Shown: positions 27,501-34,732 of the stretch, one piece after another | How positions within the stretch are numbered: the first letter of the stretch is position 1 | Layout of the letters: each line of letters starts with the position of its first letter | Assembly (NCBI GenBank): GCA_020633325.1 | Contig: JACKDX010000002.1 | Span: 558,001-622,000, forward strand | Direction of reading: 5' to 3' | DNA from: Myxococcales bacterium | Lineage (GTDB): Bacteria > Myxococcota_A > Polyangia > Polyangiales > GCA-016699535 | DNA length: 64,000 nucleotides | Notes under the pieces: generated by a model | The model's input: the letters and a program-made list of their open reading frames with translations, nothing else | Told to the model about the DNA's origin: nothing | Database searches by the model: none | Made by a program: the position numbers and the translations under genes

Positions 27501-28128
27501 CGAATACGACGAGCAGTCTTTGCGATACGAGGACCTGGGCAGACAACAGCAAGACCTTGAAGTTGCATTAGAGCAACTCGACAAAGCCATTCGCAAAATG
27601 AATCGCGAAAGCCGCAAGCTGTTTAAGGTGGCGTTTGACGCGGTCAATGAGCGCTTCCAGAGGATTTTCCCGGCCATGTTTGGGGGCGGAACGGGCGAAC
27701 TAACGCTTACCGATCCAGATGACCTCTTAGAAACTGGAGTCGAGATCATGGCCAAGCCTCCGGGCAAGCGGATCAATACCCTAGAGCTTATGAGCGGCGG
27801 CGAAAAAGCGCTGACGGCGGTGTCGCTAATTTTTGCAATTTTCCAGTACAAGCCCAGCCCATTTTGCTTGCTGGATGAGGTGGATGCCCCCTTGGACGAG
27901 GCCAATATTGACAGGTTTGGCGAGGCCATCCGCTCCATGTCGCGTGACTCGCAGTTCATTATCATCACGCATTCCCGAAGAAGCATGGAGCTCGCCGATC
28001 GCCTCTATGGGGTGACGATGGAAGTACCGGGAGTCTCCAAGGTGGTCAGCGTGCAGTTGCGCCATGAAGACAAAGCCGACGTCACACGCAAACGACCACT
28101 ACAAGAAACCGCGCCCGTTTCAGTCTAG
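24505..28128 (+). CDS. smc: Chromosome segregation protein SMC
   Basis: A 1207-residue SMC ATPase that, with ScpA and ScpB, organises and segregates the chromosome. The N-terminal head has Walker A GPNGCGKSN near residue 33. Two long heptad-rich coiled coils (about 170-505 and 655-1030) flank a hinge of about 520-645 with GLIADRI and LEVVVLD-like strands (here LQVVVLDD) and GRASFV. The C-terminal head has the ABC signature MSGGEKALTA (usually LSGGEKALTA) and Walker B CLLDEVDAPLDEAN. The last 4 bases overlap the convergent ferredoxin gene. scpA and scpB are not in the window. Confidence 0.96.
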   Translation: MRIKRLEIYGFKSFVDRTVFRFDEDIIGIVGPNGCGKSNIVDAIRWVMGEQSAKHLRGGTMEDVIFSGSEDRGPQGFAEVALTFDNASGNAPPEYKDFGEITVMRRVDRSAESEYFINQVPVRLMDVTQLFLGTGVGTKAYSIIEQGRVGLIVSAKAKDRRHFIEEAAGVTKFKSRKRAAERKMDHTRQNLLRLKDVVAELEKSLASLKRQAQKAEKFRQYRSELRDLELHEAAHRWLDLTVTEKAVASDLLLKEAELREVRASVKAQEVSLQGQRAELLEEERRLEKAQVAAFESENAVHLLESQIAHYLDQIGSVRERESSLDRELETLQLEHATSLAEHQGLELALARAVQEEKHAAEELRRVSEELEHKRAILEEASTTMENCRSRLQDSRTLRVTLESQAEANIVRRSEAAARLTKVRQDREALLLARSNDMQALEELRARLEGLQGGKTHSADKRRVLVGELADLRARLLTIEHTMESLRGQLVQKRSRLSSLEEIQRKFEGMESGTRAIMTRYVREHGGDANAHVVGLIADRIGCPEPLTAPLAAALGERLQVVVLDDLAGTADAVRYLSEGKHGRASFVAQKVMPAPSLAVPADASVIGKLTDMLSYEDSDRALVEHLLGNVLLVDDLSSALRLYRLHGPVFGYATRGGEYLSPDGVLTGGSEEQRGTHLLEFKRDIRILKDAVLEKSRALATIETEHSALRRQVAEQEAADEAARTEAHEADLSVMEVQTALRHTEEVCDGKEHQLQSLSLEEGTITLVLEECDHEESRFATELGRIVQKQEDIEQELSAAVELVAERKRAEDQQAIVVTDERVKVARAQQKRVSDENVRDRLVKTMRDLEDRRARLLDEQTEGQRKQEEFSARVVQAKDKLAQRKAQLEEQKSALEAARGRSERSRETCALGEQALRELRETIDQQSAIVGELALERREKVLAIEHLIEQMQERHQVDVRDTLLDYHGLRTPDEEAHARAGELNRLLSRMGEVNLLAISEYDEQSLRYEDLGRQQQDLEVALEQLDKAIRKMNRESRKLFKVAFDAVNERFQRIFPAMFGGGTGELTLTDPDDLLETGVEIMAKPPGKRINTLELMSGGEKALTAVSLIFAIFQYKPSPFCLLDEVDAPLDEANIDRFGEAIRSMSRDSQFIIITHSRRSMELADRLYGVTMEVPGVSKVVSVQLRHEDKADVTRKRPLQETAPVSV

Positions 28129-28538
28129 GAGCCCCCACGGGGATCGAGCTCAGGCGCCTTATCTGCGCGCTCTGCATTCGCGTCAGCTTCGGGCATGGGC
28201 TCTTTTTGCTGGTTGATGTTAGGCCAAGGGGCAAATTCGGGCTCCTGGACAGCCTGAACGACATGCTCTGGCCATGCTGTCGTATCGGCATCAGCGGCCG
28301 CTTTAGCCCCCGATAAGACGGCGTTCATTTCAATGAATGGTTTCCATTTCGCCGGCAAAGAGGAATCATCAAAGATGGCCTTGGTGGGACATTCGGGCTC
28401 ACACGCGCCGCAGTCGATGCATTCGTCCGGGTGAATGACGAGCGAATTCACCCCTTCATAAAAACAGTCCACTGGACAGACCGCCACGCAGTCGGTGTAC
28501 TTACATTTGATGCAAGGCTCAGCAACGATATAAGGCAT
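28125..28538 (-). CDS. fdxA: 7Fe ferredoxin (FdxA-type) with a long C-terminal tail
   Basis: A 137-residue electron carrier of the 3Fe-4S/4Fe-4S type. By comparison with Azotobacter FdI, Cys9, Cys17 and Cys50 would hold the 3Fe-4S cluster and Cys21, Cys40, Cys43 and Cys46 the 4Fe-4S cluster; Cys12 and Cys25 are extra, as usual in FdxA. CIKCKYTDC and the HPDECIDCGACEPECP block are diagnostic. The C-terminal ~30 residues are acidic and Pro/Glu/Ala-rich. A strong ribosome site, GGGGAGAG (28545-28552 on the complement), lies just before the ATG. The 3' end overlaps smc by 4 bases on the opposite strand. Confidence 0.94.
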   Translation of the reverse strand: MPYIVAEPCIKCKYTDCVAVCPVDCFYEGVNSLVIHPDECIDCGACEPECPTKAIFDDSSLPAKWKPFIEMNAVLSGAKAAADADTTAWPEHVVQAVQEPEFAPWPNINQQKEPMPEADANAERADKAPELDPRGGS

Positions 28539-28767
28539 TCTCTCTCCCCTTAGCTACGGGCTGCGTTGTAGCTTTCCTGTCCGAAAACGCAAGTATCTCC
28601 TCGCTTCTGGAAAAGAGGGCAGTCTTTAGCGAAGAACTCCATGAAAGGTCTGACACGGTTTCATCTGGCCCCAGTGCAGTCGAGGGCATTGGCTGGCTCA
28701 TTCCGCAAACGAAACGAATCGAAGCGTAAGACGCCGTACGCGGTAAGAGTCAACGTGCGAGGGGACA

Positions 28768-29109
28768 TTAGCTCATGAGTAGGCGTATCGTCTCGATATG
28801 ATAACCCATCACGAATGCATAGGTAAATAGCGCCGCGATACTGCCAACTGTGGCAAGCGGCCGATGGCGTCGATGCCAGAGAATGCCCACGCCTAGAGAG
28901 ACGAGACCCAGTTTGGTTGCCACAAAGGGGACCGTTCCCAACGCGAGAAGCGCCCCCATGAAAGGATTGGCTTCGGTGGCGATTCCCGCGTGCACCGCCA
29001 TAAGGGTGAGCGCCGCGTCAATAAGGTTAAACACGAGCACGAGAGCGAGCATGCGCCAGATCCACAGATATCTCGGATGAAAGGGCGTCTGTACGGTAGC
29101 GAGCGGCAT
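28768..29109 (-). CDS. DUF5658-like small membrane protein
   Basis: A 113-residue integral membrane protein with three or four hydrophobic helices. The NLIDAALTLMAVHAG...EANPFM segment is the signature of DUF5658, whose function is unknown. ATG 29109 is preferred over the in-frame TTG at 29127, which would only add a basic and Cys-containing hexapeptide. It stands alone, with about 230 bases on its 3' side before fdxA and about 260 upstream. Confidence 0.72.
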   Translation of the reverse strand: MPLATVQTPFHPRYLWIWRMLALVLVFNLIDAALTLMAVHAGIATEANPFMGALLALGTVPFVATKLGLVSLGVGILWHRRHRPLATVGSIAALFTYAFVMGYHIETIRLLMS

Positions 29110-29367
29110 ACACTTACATTTATGCAAGATGCGAGCCAGATTAAGCTAACGAAAACGGCAATGATATCCGTACGCTTGGGACACCGAATGCGCCACTGGT
29201 GTCTGAAAGTCCATGCAGGTGGGTATTTTCGTGACGACTTGCGACCGACCCCGTGGCGTTTTGGTCTTCCTAGACCCCAGCGGCCTGAACACACACCATC
29301 AGGTTGGGGCGTTCCGGCTTCGCGGTCATAAAATGTCGGAATGATAAAGGGAGCCCGTCGGCGATTT
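29110..29367. other. Intergenic region upstream of the DUF5658 gene
   Basis: About 258 bases between the methyltransferase stop and the DUF5658 start, both on the minus strand. No gene with family support, no strong promoter and no terminator hairpin were seen. Confidence 0.4.
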
Positions 29368-30171
29368 CTAACCCGGGCATCGCGCCGACAGGATGCCATA
29401 GCGGAGGGTGACTGCGATGTGCTGTCCCAGAAAATAGGTCTCAAGCGCATGCAGCACCTGATGCTGGAACTCGGCTGGATCGTTGCTGGCTTCGCCTATC
29501 CATTGCCACTCTTTGAACGCGATTGCGCGAATGAGAGGGTCTAAAAATACATCGGTGGCGGACGAAAAAGACAGCGTGTACTCTGCCGTCTCAACCACGA
29601 TGTGCTCAAACCCCAGTGCCTCGAACGAGGCCTGAAAATGCGCCTCGTCGAGATAGCGATCGCGAATGGTGGTGATGCGCTGAAAGACGCGCTCTTCCCT
29701 TCGCGCGTGTGCCACTTCTTCAAACATGTCGAGAATTTCCCCGAAGCTTTGGCGCAGTAAGCGGGTTAGTAATACATGGCCCCGAGGAACAAGCAGGCGC
29801 CGTACGGCCTCAAAAACTGTCGTCGGATCGGCCAATTCGTCAAAAGGCAGGTTGCCAATAACGGTGTCAAACACGCCGTCTTCGAATCGCCACTGCTCAA
29901 CCGGCAGCAAGGTCGAAAAAAACACCCGCTTGCCTGTTTCCAGACGGCTCTTGTAGCGCGCTAGGTCGAGCATCTCCGGATCGGCATCCATTGCGATGAT
30001 GCGCCCTTTGGGACCAAGCTTACGCAGAATCTCTAATGTCAAAGTGCCGGTTCGACACGCCAACTCAAGTACGGTCTCGTTTGATCCCCCTGGAAGCTTT
30101 TCTACAATGGACTTGCCGATACGCGCCGTATAACGTGGATCAATCGCTTCATCGAACTCTGTGGCTTCCAT
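29368..30171 (-). CDS. Class I SAM-dependent methyltransferase
   Basis: A 267-residue Rossmann-type methyltransferase. Motif I is VLELACRTGTLTLEIL (about residues 34-49, with the GxG region reading CRTGT), the acidic SAM-ribose residue is in IIAMDADPEML, and motif IV is FDTVIGNLPFDEL. Motif I has Cys-Arg where Gly-x-Gly is common, a tolerated variation. The substrate cannot be told from sequence. It is followed by the DUF5658 gene and preceded by the HEAT-repeat gene 26 bases away on the same strand. Confidence 0.82.
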   Translation of the reverse strand: MEATEFDEAIDPRYTARIGKSIVEKLPGGSNETVLELACRTGTLTLEILRKLGPKGRIIAMDADPEMLDLARYKSRLETGKRVFFSTLLPVEQWRFEDGVFDTVIGNLPFDELADPTTVFEAVRRLLVPRGHVLLTRLLRQSFGEILDMFEEVAHARREERVFQRITTIRDRYLDEAHFQASFEALGFEHIVVETAEYTLSFSSATDVFLDPLIRAIAFKEWQWIGEASNDPAEFQHQVLHALETYFLGQHIAVTLRYGILSARCPG

Positions 30172-30197
30172 CGTACGTGCAAATCCAACGGGATTGA

Positions 30198-30842
30198 CTA
30201 AGGAGCGGAGGCGTCATCTCGGCACAGCACCGCAATGGCATCTTTGGCGAGCTCGCCGAGCGAAACCGTCAGCTCCTCGTCTTCATCATGCATGGTGACC
30301 GACCTGGGGTCATTAAGCAGCGGCTGCAGCACGGGCTCGATGTCCGGATTCCCTACGACGACCAACGCTTCTATAGCGGCGGCCACCACGTCTGGATCCT
30401 CGAGCTTTAGAAAACGCGAAATCAGCATCAGCGAGCTGGGTTCGCCAATTTCGGCAATGATGAAAGGCAGCTCGCTCATGCAGGGACCCCGCCGCTTCTC
30501 GTCGAGTGCACGCTCTATACCTCTTGCCACTTCGGCATATCGCTCGTATCCCACATCGAGCAAGGCCTCGCCTGCGTGAAACCGAGCGGCAGCATCGTCG
30601 CTGTTGAGGATGCGTATGAGATTGTCAATCATCTTGGGCCCTGGAACTTGCGCGCTGAGGTCCACCAAGCGTCGTAGTTGCCTTCTCCGATCATCCGCAT
30701 CTGACAAGTCCAGCGCCGTGGATGTCGCCGCTGTGAAAAGCTGCACCAAGTCACTCGCATTCGTTTTGAGCAAGGTTAGCTCTGCGTCATCTGCGGCGCG
30801 ATCGGCAGAGAAGATGGTGTCGAGAAGCTCAGGAGGTTTCAT
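30198..30842 (-). CDS. HEAT-repeat protein
   Basis: A 214-residue helical-repeat protein. Repeats of the HEAT type are visible from about residue 70: MIDNLIRILNSDDAAARFHAGEALLDVG, then ELPFIIAEIGEPSSLMLISRFLKLEDPDVVAAAIEALVVVGNP. There is no signal peptide and no catalytic motif. Such proteins usually bind other proteins. ATG 30842 is used; an upstream GTG at 30860 would add six residues. It is transcribed away from the sigma-54 activator gene, with about 118 bases between the starts. Confidence 0.72.
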   Translation of the reverse strand: MKPPELLDTIFSADRAADDAELTLLKTNASDLVQLFTAATSTALDLSDADDRRRQLRRLVDLSAQVPGPKMIDNLIRILNSDDAAARFHAGEALLDVGYERYAEVARGIERALDEKRRGPCMSELPFIIAEIGEPSSLMLISRFLKLEDPDVVAAAIEALVVVGNPDIEPVLQPLLNDPRSVTMHDEDEELTVSLGELAKDAIAVLCRDDASAP

Positions 30843-30909
30843 ATGCCGGGGACTGTGCACGTGATATCAGCCGGGCGCAACGAAAAGTGGCCTGCAACTC
30901 GGCTTTTTG

Positions 30910-30915
30910 ATTATA
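30910..30915 (-). promoter_or_regulatory. Possible -10 box for the HEAT-repeat gene
   Basis: The minus strand reads TATAAT, a perfect -10, about 70 bases before the HEAT-protein start. No clear -35 is found at 16-18 bases. It could equally be chance in this AT-rich divergent spacer. Confidence 0.35.
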
Positions 30916-30959
30916 AGTCTCTGAAAAAACGCCTTTATATGATAAGCTAATACGCCACA

Positions 30960-32459
30960 ATGCCAGAGCCAGAAGTGCGAAAGACCCTGCAGACCGGGAC
31001 GTTCCGCGGGACGCAGGTGCGGGATGATGGCAAGGGGCCTGTGTTGGTGTCGCACCGGCAGCGGGTGGTTGTTGTCGATGGACCGGATAAAGGCCGCGAA
31101 GCTGAGGCAGTCGCGCCGCGCCTAACCATCGGTTCTGGCGCCAACAACACACTGGTGCTGACCGATGCCGCGGTCAGCCGACATCATTGTGAAATTGCCG
31201 TGCGGGATGAACGCTATTTACTGCGAGATCTCGGCTCGACGAATGGAACGCGACTGGGGGATACGCCGGTCCTTGAGGCCTACCTTTCACCGGGCTCCCG
31301 CATTCGCATCGGTTACACGGAGATTTTGTTTGAGCCACGAAAAAAGTGGGAGCGCGTCAGTGAGCCGGACGAAGACAATTTCGGGAGTCTCTATGGGACA
31401 TCCCATAAGATGCGGTCCATATTTGGACTGCTTGCGAAAGTGGCACCGACCGACTTGTCAGTGGTTATCAGCGGCGAGACGGGGACAGGTAAGGAGTTGG
31501 CCGCCCGGGCTGTGCACGACAAGAGCACGCGGGCAAAAGGACCGTTCGTGGTGGTCGATTGCGGGGCGATGAGTGCCAATCTGGTTGAGTCCGAGCTTTT
31601 CGGCCACGAAAAAGGTGCCTTTACAGGTGCGGAACGCGCGCGCGTGGGCGCATTTGAGTTTGCCAACAACGGCACCATTTTTCTTGATGAAATCGGAGAG
31701 CTTCCGCTGGATTTGCAGCCGAAGTTGCTGCGCGTGTTAGAGCGTCGCGAGATTAAACGCTTAGGGGCGAGCAAACCTGTCGAGGTTAATGTGAGGGTGA
31801 TCACGGCGACGCACCGCGATCTCGGAGCCATGATTCGCGCCGGTCGTTTTCGCGAAGATATCTATTATCGACTCGCGGAGGTGATGGTGGAAATGCCTGC
31901 GCTTCGCGACCGTCGTGAGGACATTCCCCTGCTTGTGAAACAGCTTCTTCGGGAGAACACTGAGAAGTGGGGCGACATTCGAGATATTGACGAAGAGGCG
32001 TTACGGTACTTGGTCGAACGACCGTGGCCGGGGAATGTTCGAGAGCTTAGGAACGTGATCCGGCGCGCTGCGACCCTAGCATCAGGAAGTATGCTTCGGA
32101 GGACGGATCTTTCCGCTCCCCCCGGGGCTCGCAGTAGTACGGTGCGACCCTTGGGACCGGGGAGCTTGCGCCCCTCGTCGCGCGGCTCGGCATATCCCGT
32201 CATGAGTGGGGACCCCTATGCACGAAAAGGGGCCATGAGTCCGCCGCCGGTGCCACGAGAACTCGCGGAGGGATTGTCGATCAAGGAAGCTCGGGAGCGA
32301 TGGCTGGCGCCGATGGAACGCGAATATTTGATCCGTTTGGTTCGCCATTGCGAAGGCGATCTGGACCGGGCAGCCAAAGAGGCGGGGCTACACCGTAAGT
32401 CCTTGGAGCGTCTGCTCCGGCAGCGCGGTATCAAGGCTGCGGATCTCAAGACCAAATAG
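30960..32459 (+). CDS. FHA-domain sigma-54-dependent transcriptional activator
   Basis: A 499-residue enhancer-binding protein. Its N-terminal FHA domain (about 35-122; GSG at 58-60, SRHH at 73-76, STNG at 93-96) binds phosphothreonine. The central AAA+ domain (about 145-375) has Walker A GETGTGKE at 172-179, the sigma-54 contact loop GAFTGA at 219-224 and Walker B FLDEIG at 241-246, all intact. A Pro/Ser linker leads to a Fis-type HTH near 460-495 (LDRAAKEAGLHRKSLERLL). There is no receiver domain, so it is probably controlled by a Ser/Thr kinase rather than a histidine kinase. The next gene starts 1 base after its stop. Confidence 0.93.
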   Translation: MPEPEVRKTLQTGTFRGTQVRDDGKGPVLVSHRQRVVVVDGPDKGREAEAVAPRLTIGSGANNTLVLTDAAVSRHHCEIAVRDERYLLRDLGSTNGTRLGDTPVLEAYLSPGSRIRIGYTEILFEPRKKWERVSEPDEDNFGSLYGTSHKMRSIFGLLAKVAPTDLSVVISGETGTGKELAARAVHDKSTRAKGPFVVVDCGAMSANLVESELFGHEKGAFTGAERARVGAFEFANNGTIFLDEIGELPLDLQPKLLRVLERREIKRLGASKPVEVNVRVITATHRDLGAMIRAGRFREDIYYRLAEVMVEMPALRDRREDIPLLVKQLLRENTEKWGDIRDIDEEALRYLVERPWPGNVRELRNVIRRAATLASGSMLRRTDLSAPPGARSSTVRPLGPGSLRPSSRGSAYPVMSGDPYARKGAMSPPPVPRELAEGLSIKEARERWLAPMEREYLIRLVRHCEGDLDRAAKEAGLHRKSLERLLRQRGIKAADLKTK

Positions 32460-32460
32460 T

Positions 32461-34701
32461 ATGGACTCAGGTGGTTGGACTGCAGGCTTCGTGCGACGCA
32501 CTCTATGCACGTGGGCCTTACTAAATGCTGTCTATGGAGGCACGTTGGCTGCCATCGCCCTCTGGCTCGTTCCCTGGAAAACGCCGTGGGTCAATGTCGT
32601 CTTGTTAGGGCTCGCCTTGCTTCATGGAGGGGCGGCACCGGGGCTCTGCAGGATGAAGCGCTGGGCGTGGCGGATCGGCATCGTGGCGTCTTTATTCGGC
32701 ATATGCGTGGGATGTGCGACGGTTATTGGCCTGTGGACGTCGTGGGCGTATCTACAAGGCATTTACGGAGATTTTGGGTACGGCACTGCCATCGCCGCTT
32801 TGGGCATCGCTGGACTCGCTTTTGGAGTGCTGGGTCTATTTCCTGCGTTGGAGCTTCGAGCGTTGTGGCGTCGCGAAGTGTGTGATTTTTTTGATGTTTC
32901 TTTTAGTGGTTGGCCGATCGGCATGATCGCGTTCGTGGCGGCGGGGCTCTTGATTGGCCTTGGCTATGGCATGGCATGGATGCCAGAAGAGGAGAGAATT
33001 CCAGAGGATGCGGCACGCGCCGCGACGCGGGTGCTGCAGGCCGCGCTTAAGGAAGATAAACCAAACGCGACCCATGCTGTTCCTGCTTTCGACCTCAAGG
33101 GGCAACCCCTCTATCTGACAGTGTGGCATCACGGGGTGATGCTGGAACGGTTTGTAAGTGAGGCTCCTACATTAGATGTCGCGACCCTTCGATTGGCGAA
33201 GGCCATGACGGCGCGTAAAAAAAAGTTTCGGCAGCTTGTTGATCTGGTATTGCGTTTTGATTACGTGCTTGGCAGCCGGCGTGTTTTCTCAGGCATCGGC
33301 CCTCTTTTGGCATTGTCACTCAGGCCCGGTGTCGAGGGGTTGCGCGCCACCGCGGGTGGGGCGAGCCGCGCGCTACTCCCGGATGACTTCGTCCGTGCCG
33401 ATGCCTTTGGTGCGGCGCCGATCATTGCTGGCATTGACGAGCTGAGGCTGGGGTTTGACGTGGACTGGGCATTTCGGCAGCTGCGATTGCCTCACGGCAC
33501 GCCCGTTGATCGCATACGCACCCAAAGCTGGCTATTCGATGAGGCGCTCGGATATCGCGCACTTCGTCGCGGTAACACCCAAGGTCCCCGCCCGTCTCAA
33601 TCCGCCTTGAGAAAGGCAGCGGTGCGTGCTGGGGACTTTGTTCTCGGCCAGATTTCGCCGGAGCATATGTTTCGCTACGTGTATTTCCCTTATGCGAACA
33701 ATACGCCGAGTACCTCAGATTATAGCTTGGCACGTCATGCGGGGACGGTTTATAGCCTCATGCTGTTATATGAGCGCACACAGCTCGACCGTTTTCGCCA
33801 AGGCGCGGCTGACACCCTTGGATGGTTAATGTCCCAAGTACATGCATCTTGTGGGACACCCGACCGAGGGTGTTTTCTCGAAGAGCGGTTTGCCTCATTG
33901 GGCAGCGCTGCTCTTGGCGCGGTGGCGGCCCTCAGCTATCAGAAGCAAACGCATGATATGCAATTTCAAGCTCAATCCCGGGCCCTCTTGGCATTCATAT
34001 TGAGCATGCAACATGACGATGGCGAGTTTTCTCACGTTTACAATGCGGCGTCTGGTGAGTTCGATGCGAACTCAAAGTCAATGTTCAGCAGCGAGGAAGC
34101 CGCTCTAGCATTGGTGTTGGGATATCGGGTGCTGAATGAGCGCATATATTTGGCGGCTGCAGAAAAGGCTCTAAATTACTTAACCGAGGACAAGTACCGC
34201 TTCTTCTTAGGGTGGTTCATTTACGGTGCCGACCATTGGACCTGCATCGCGGCAGACGAGGCCTGGCCTGATCTGAAACACGACCGTTACTTGGATTTCT
34301 GCCGGGGATACGCGGCGTTCATGCGAAGGCTTCAGTACCCGCCCGTGGGAGGTGATAACCACGACTTTGCGGGGCACTATGGCTTTGGGGCCTGGTTGGT
34401 CCCTCAGGCGGGCGCCGCTGCGGGTTTTACTGAGGCTCTGATCTCAACCTATAGACTGGGCCTCCGCCATGGCGTGAAAGATCCCGCGTTGGCGCGCCAA
34501 ATTAGGCTGGGTCTAAGTGCGCTGCTCAGGGAGCAATTGCGCGCCGACAACAGTTACCTCGTCGAGGACCCGTCCCATGCTGCGGGGGGCTTTCGGCGTT
34601 CGTTGGTGGAGTCCGAAATGCGCATCGACTTCACCCAACACGCACTAAGCGCCCTTATAAGAGGATCCGAGCTCTCTCTTTGGACACGTCGGGTGCAATG
34701 A
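32461..34701 (+). CDS. Membrane-anchored protein with C-terminal (alpha/alpha) toroid domain, unknown function
   Basis: A 746-residue protein. Five predicted transmembrane helices lie in the first ~175 residues (about 15-37, 43-60, 68-98, 108-131, 151-173). A mixed region of about 200 residues follows. The C-terminal half (about 380-735) is built of repeated helix pairs resembling six-hairpin or (alpha/alpha) barrel folds of glycosidases and epimerases (AVRAGDFVLGQI, RHAGTVYSLMLLYERT, FASLGSAALGAVAALS, FSSEEAALALVLGYRVL, EKALNYLTED, FTEALISTYRLGLRHG). I cannot name the family or identify catalytic residues. It sits one base after the FHA-sigma54 activator gene, so co-transcription is nearly certain. 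Confidence 0.7.
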   Translation: MDSGGWTAGFVRRTLCTWALLNAVYGGTLAAIALWLVPWKTPWVNVVLLGLALLHGGAAPGLCRMKRWAWRIGIVASLFGICVGCATVIGLWTSWAYLQGIYGDFGYGTAIAALGIAGLAFGVLGLFPALELRALWRREVCDFFDVSFSGWPIGMIAFVAAGLLIGLGYGMAWMPEEERIPEDAARAATRVLQAALKEDKPNATHAVPAFDLKGQPLYLTVWHHGVMLERFVSEAPTLDVATLRLAKAMTARKKKFRQLVDLVLRFDYVLGSRRVFSGIGPLLALSLRPGVEGLRATAGGASRALLPDDFVRADAFGAAPIIAGIDELRLGFDVDWAFRQLRLPHGTPVDRIRTQSWLFDEALGYRALRRGNTQGPRPSQSALRKAAVRAGDFVLGQISPEHMFRYVYFPYANNTPSTSDYSLARHAGTVYSLMLLYERTQLDRFRQGAADTLGWLMSQVHASCGTPDRGCFLEERFASLGSAALGAVAALSYQKQTHDMQFQAQSRALLAFILSMQHDDGEFSHVYNAASGEFDANSKSMFSSEEAALALVLGYRVLNERIYLAAAEKALNYLTEDKYRFFLGWFIYGADHWTCIAADEAWPDLKHDRYLDFCRGYAAFMRRLQYPPVGGDNHDFAGHYGFGAWLVPQAGAAAGFTEALISTYRLGLRHGVKDPALARQIRLGLSALLREQLRADNSYLVEDPSHAAGGFRRSLVESEMRIDFTQHALSALIRGSELSLWTRRVQ

Positions 34702-34714
34702 AACAATGGCGCTC

Positions 34715-34732
34715 GCCTAAGGGCGCTTAGGC
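34715..34732. terminator. Hairpin between convergent genes, possible bidirectional terminator
   Basis: GCCTAAG (34715-34721), loop GGCG, CTTAGGC (34726-34732): a perfect 7-bp stem with a 4-base loop in the 25-base space between the toroid gene and mfd, covering the mfd stop codon. There is no T-run on either side, so termination is uncertain. Confidence 0.35.

Noticed and set aside
28519..28701. 60-codon minus-strand open frame overlapping the fdxA start
   Set aside because: Ser/Thr-rich without family features, and it overlaps the strong fdxA ribosome site.
28893..29450. 185-codon minus-strand open frame
   Set aside because: It is a different frame of the DUF5658 gene and overlaps the methyltransferase end; its product is Arg/Cys-rich and lacks membrane character.
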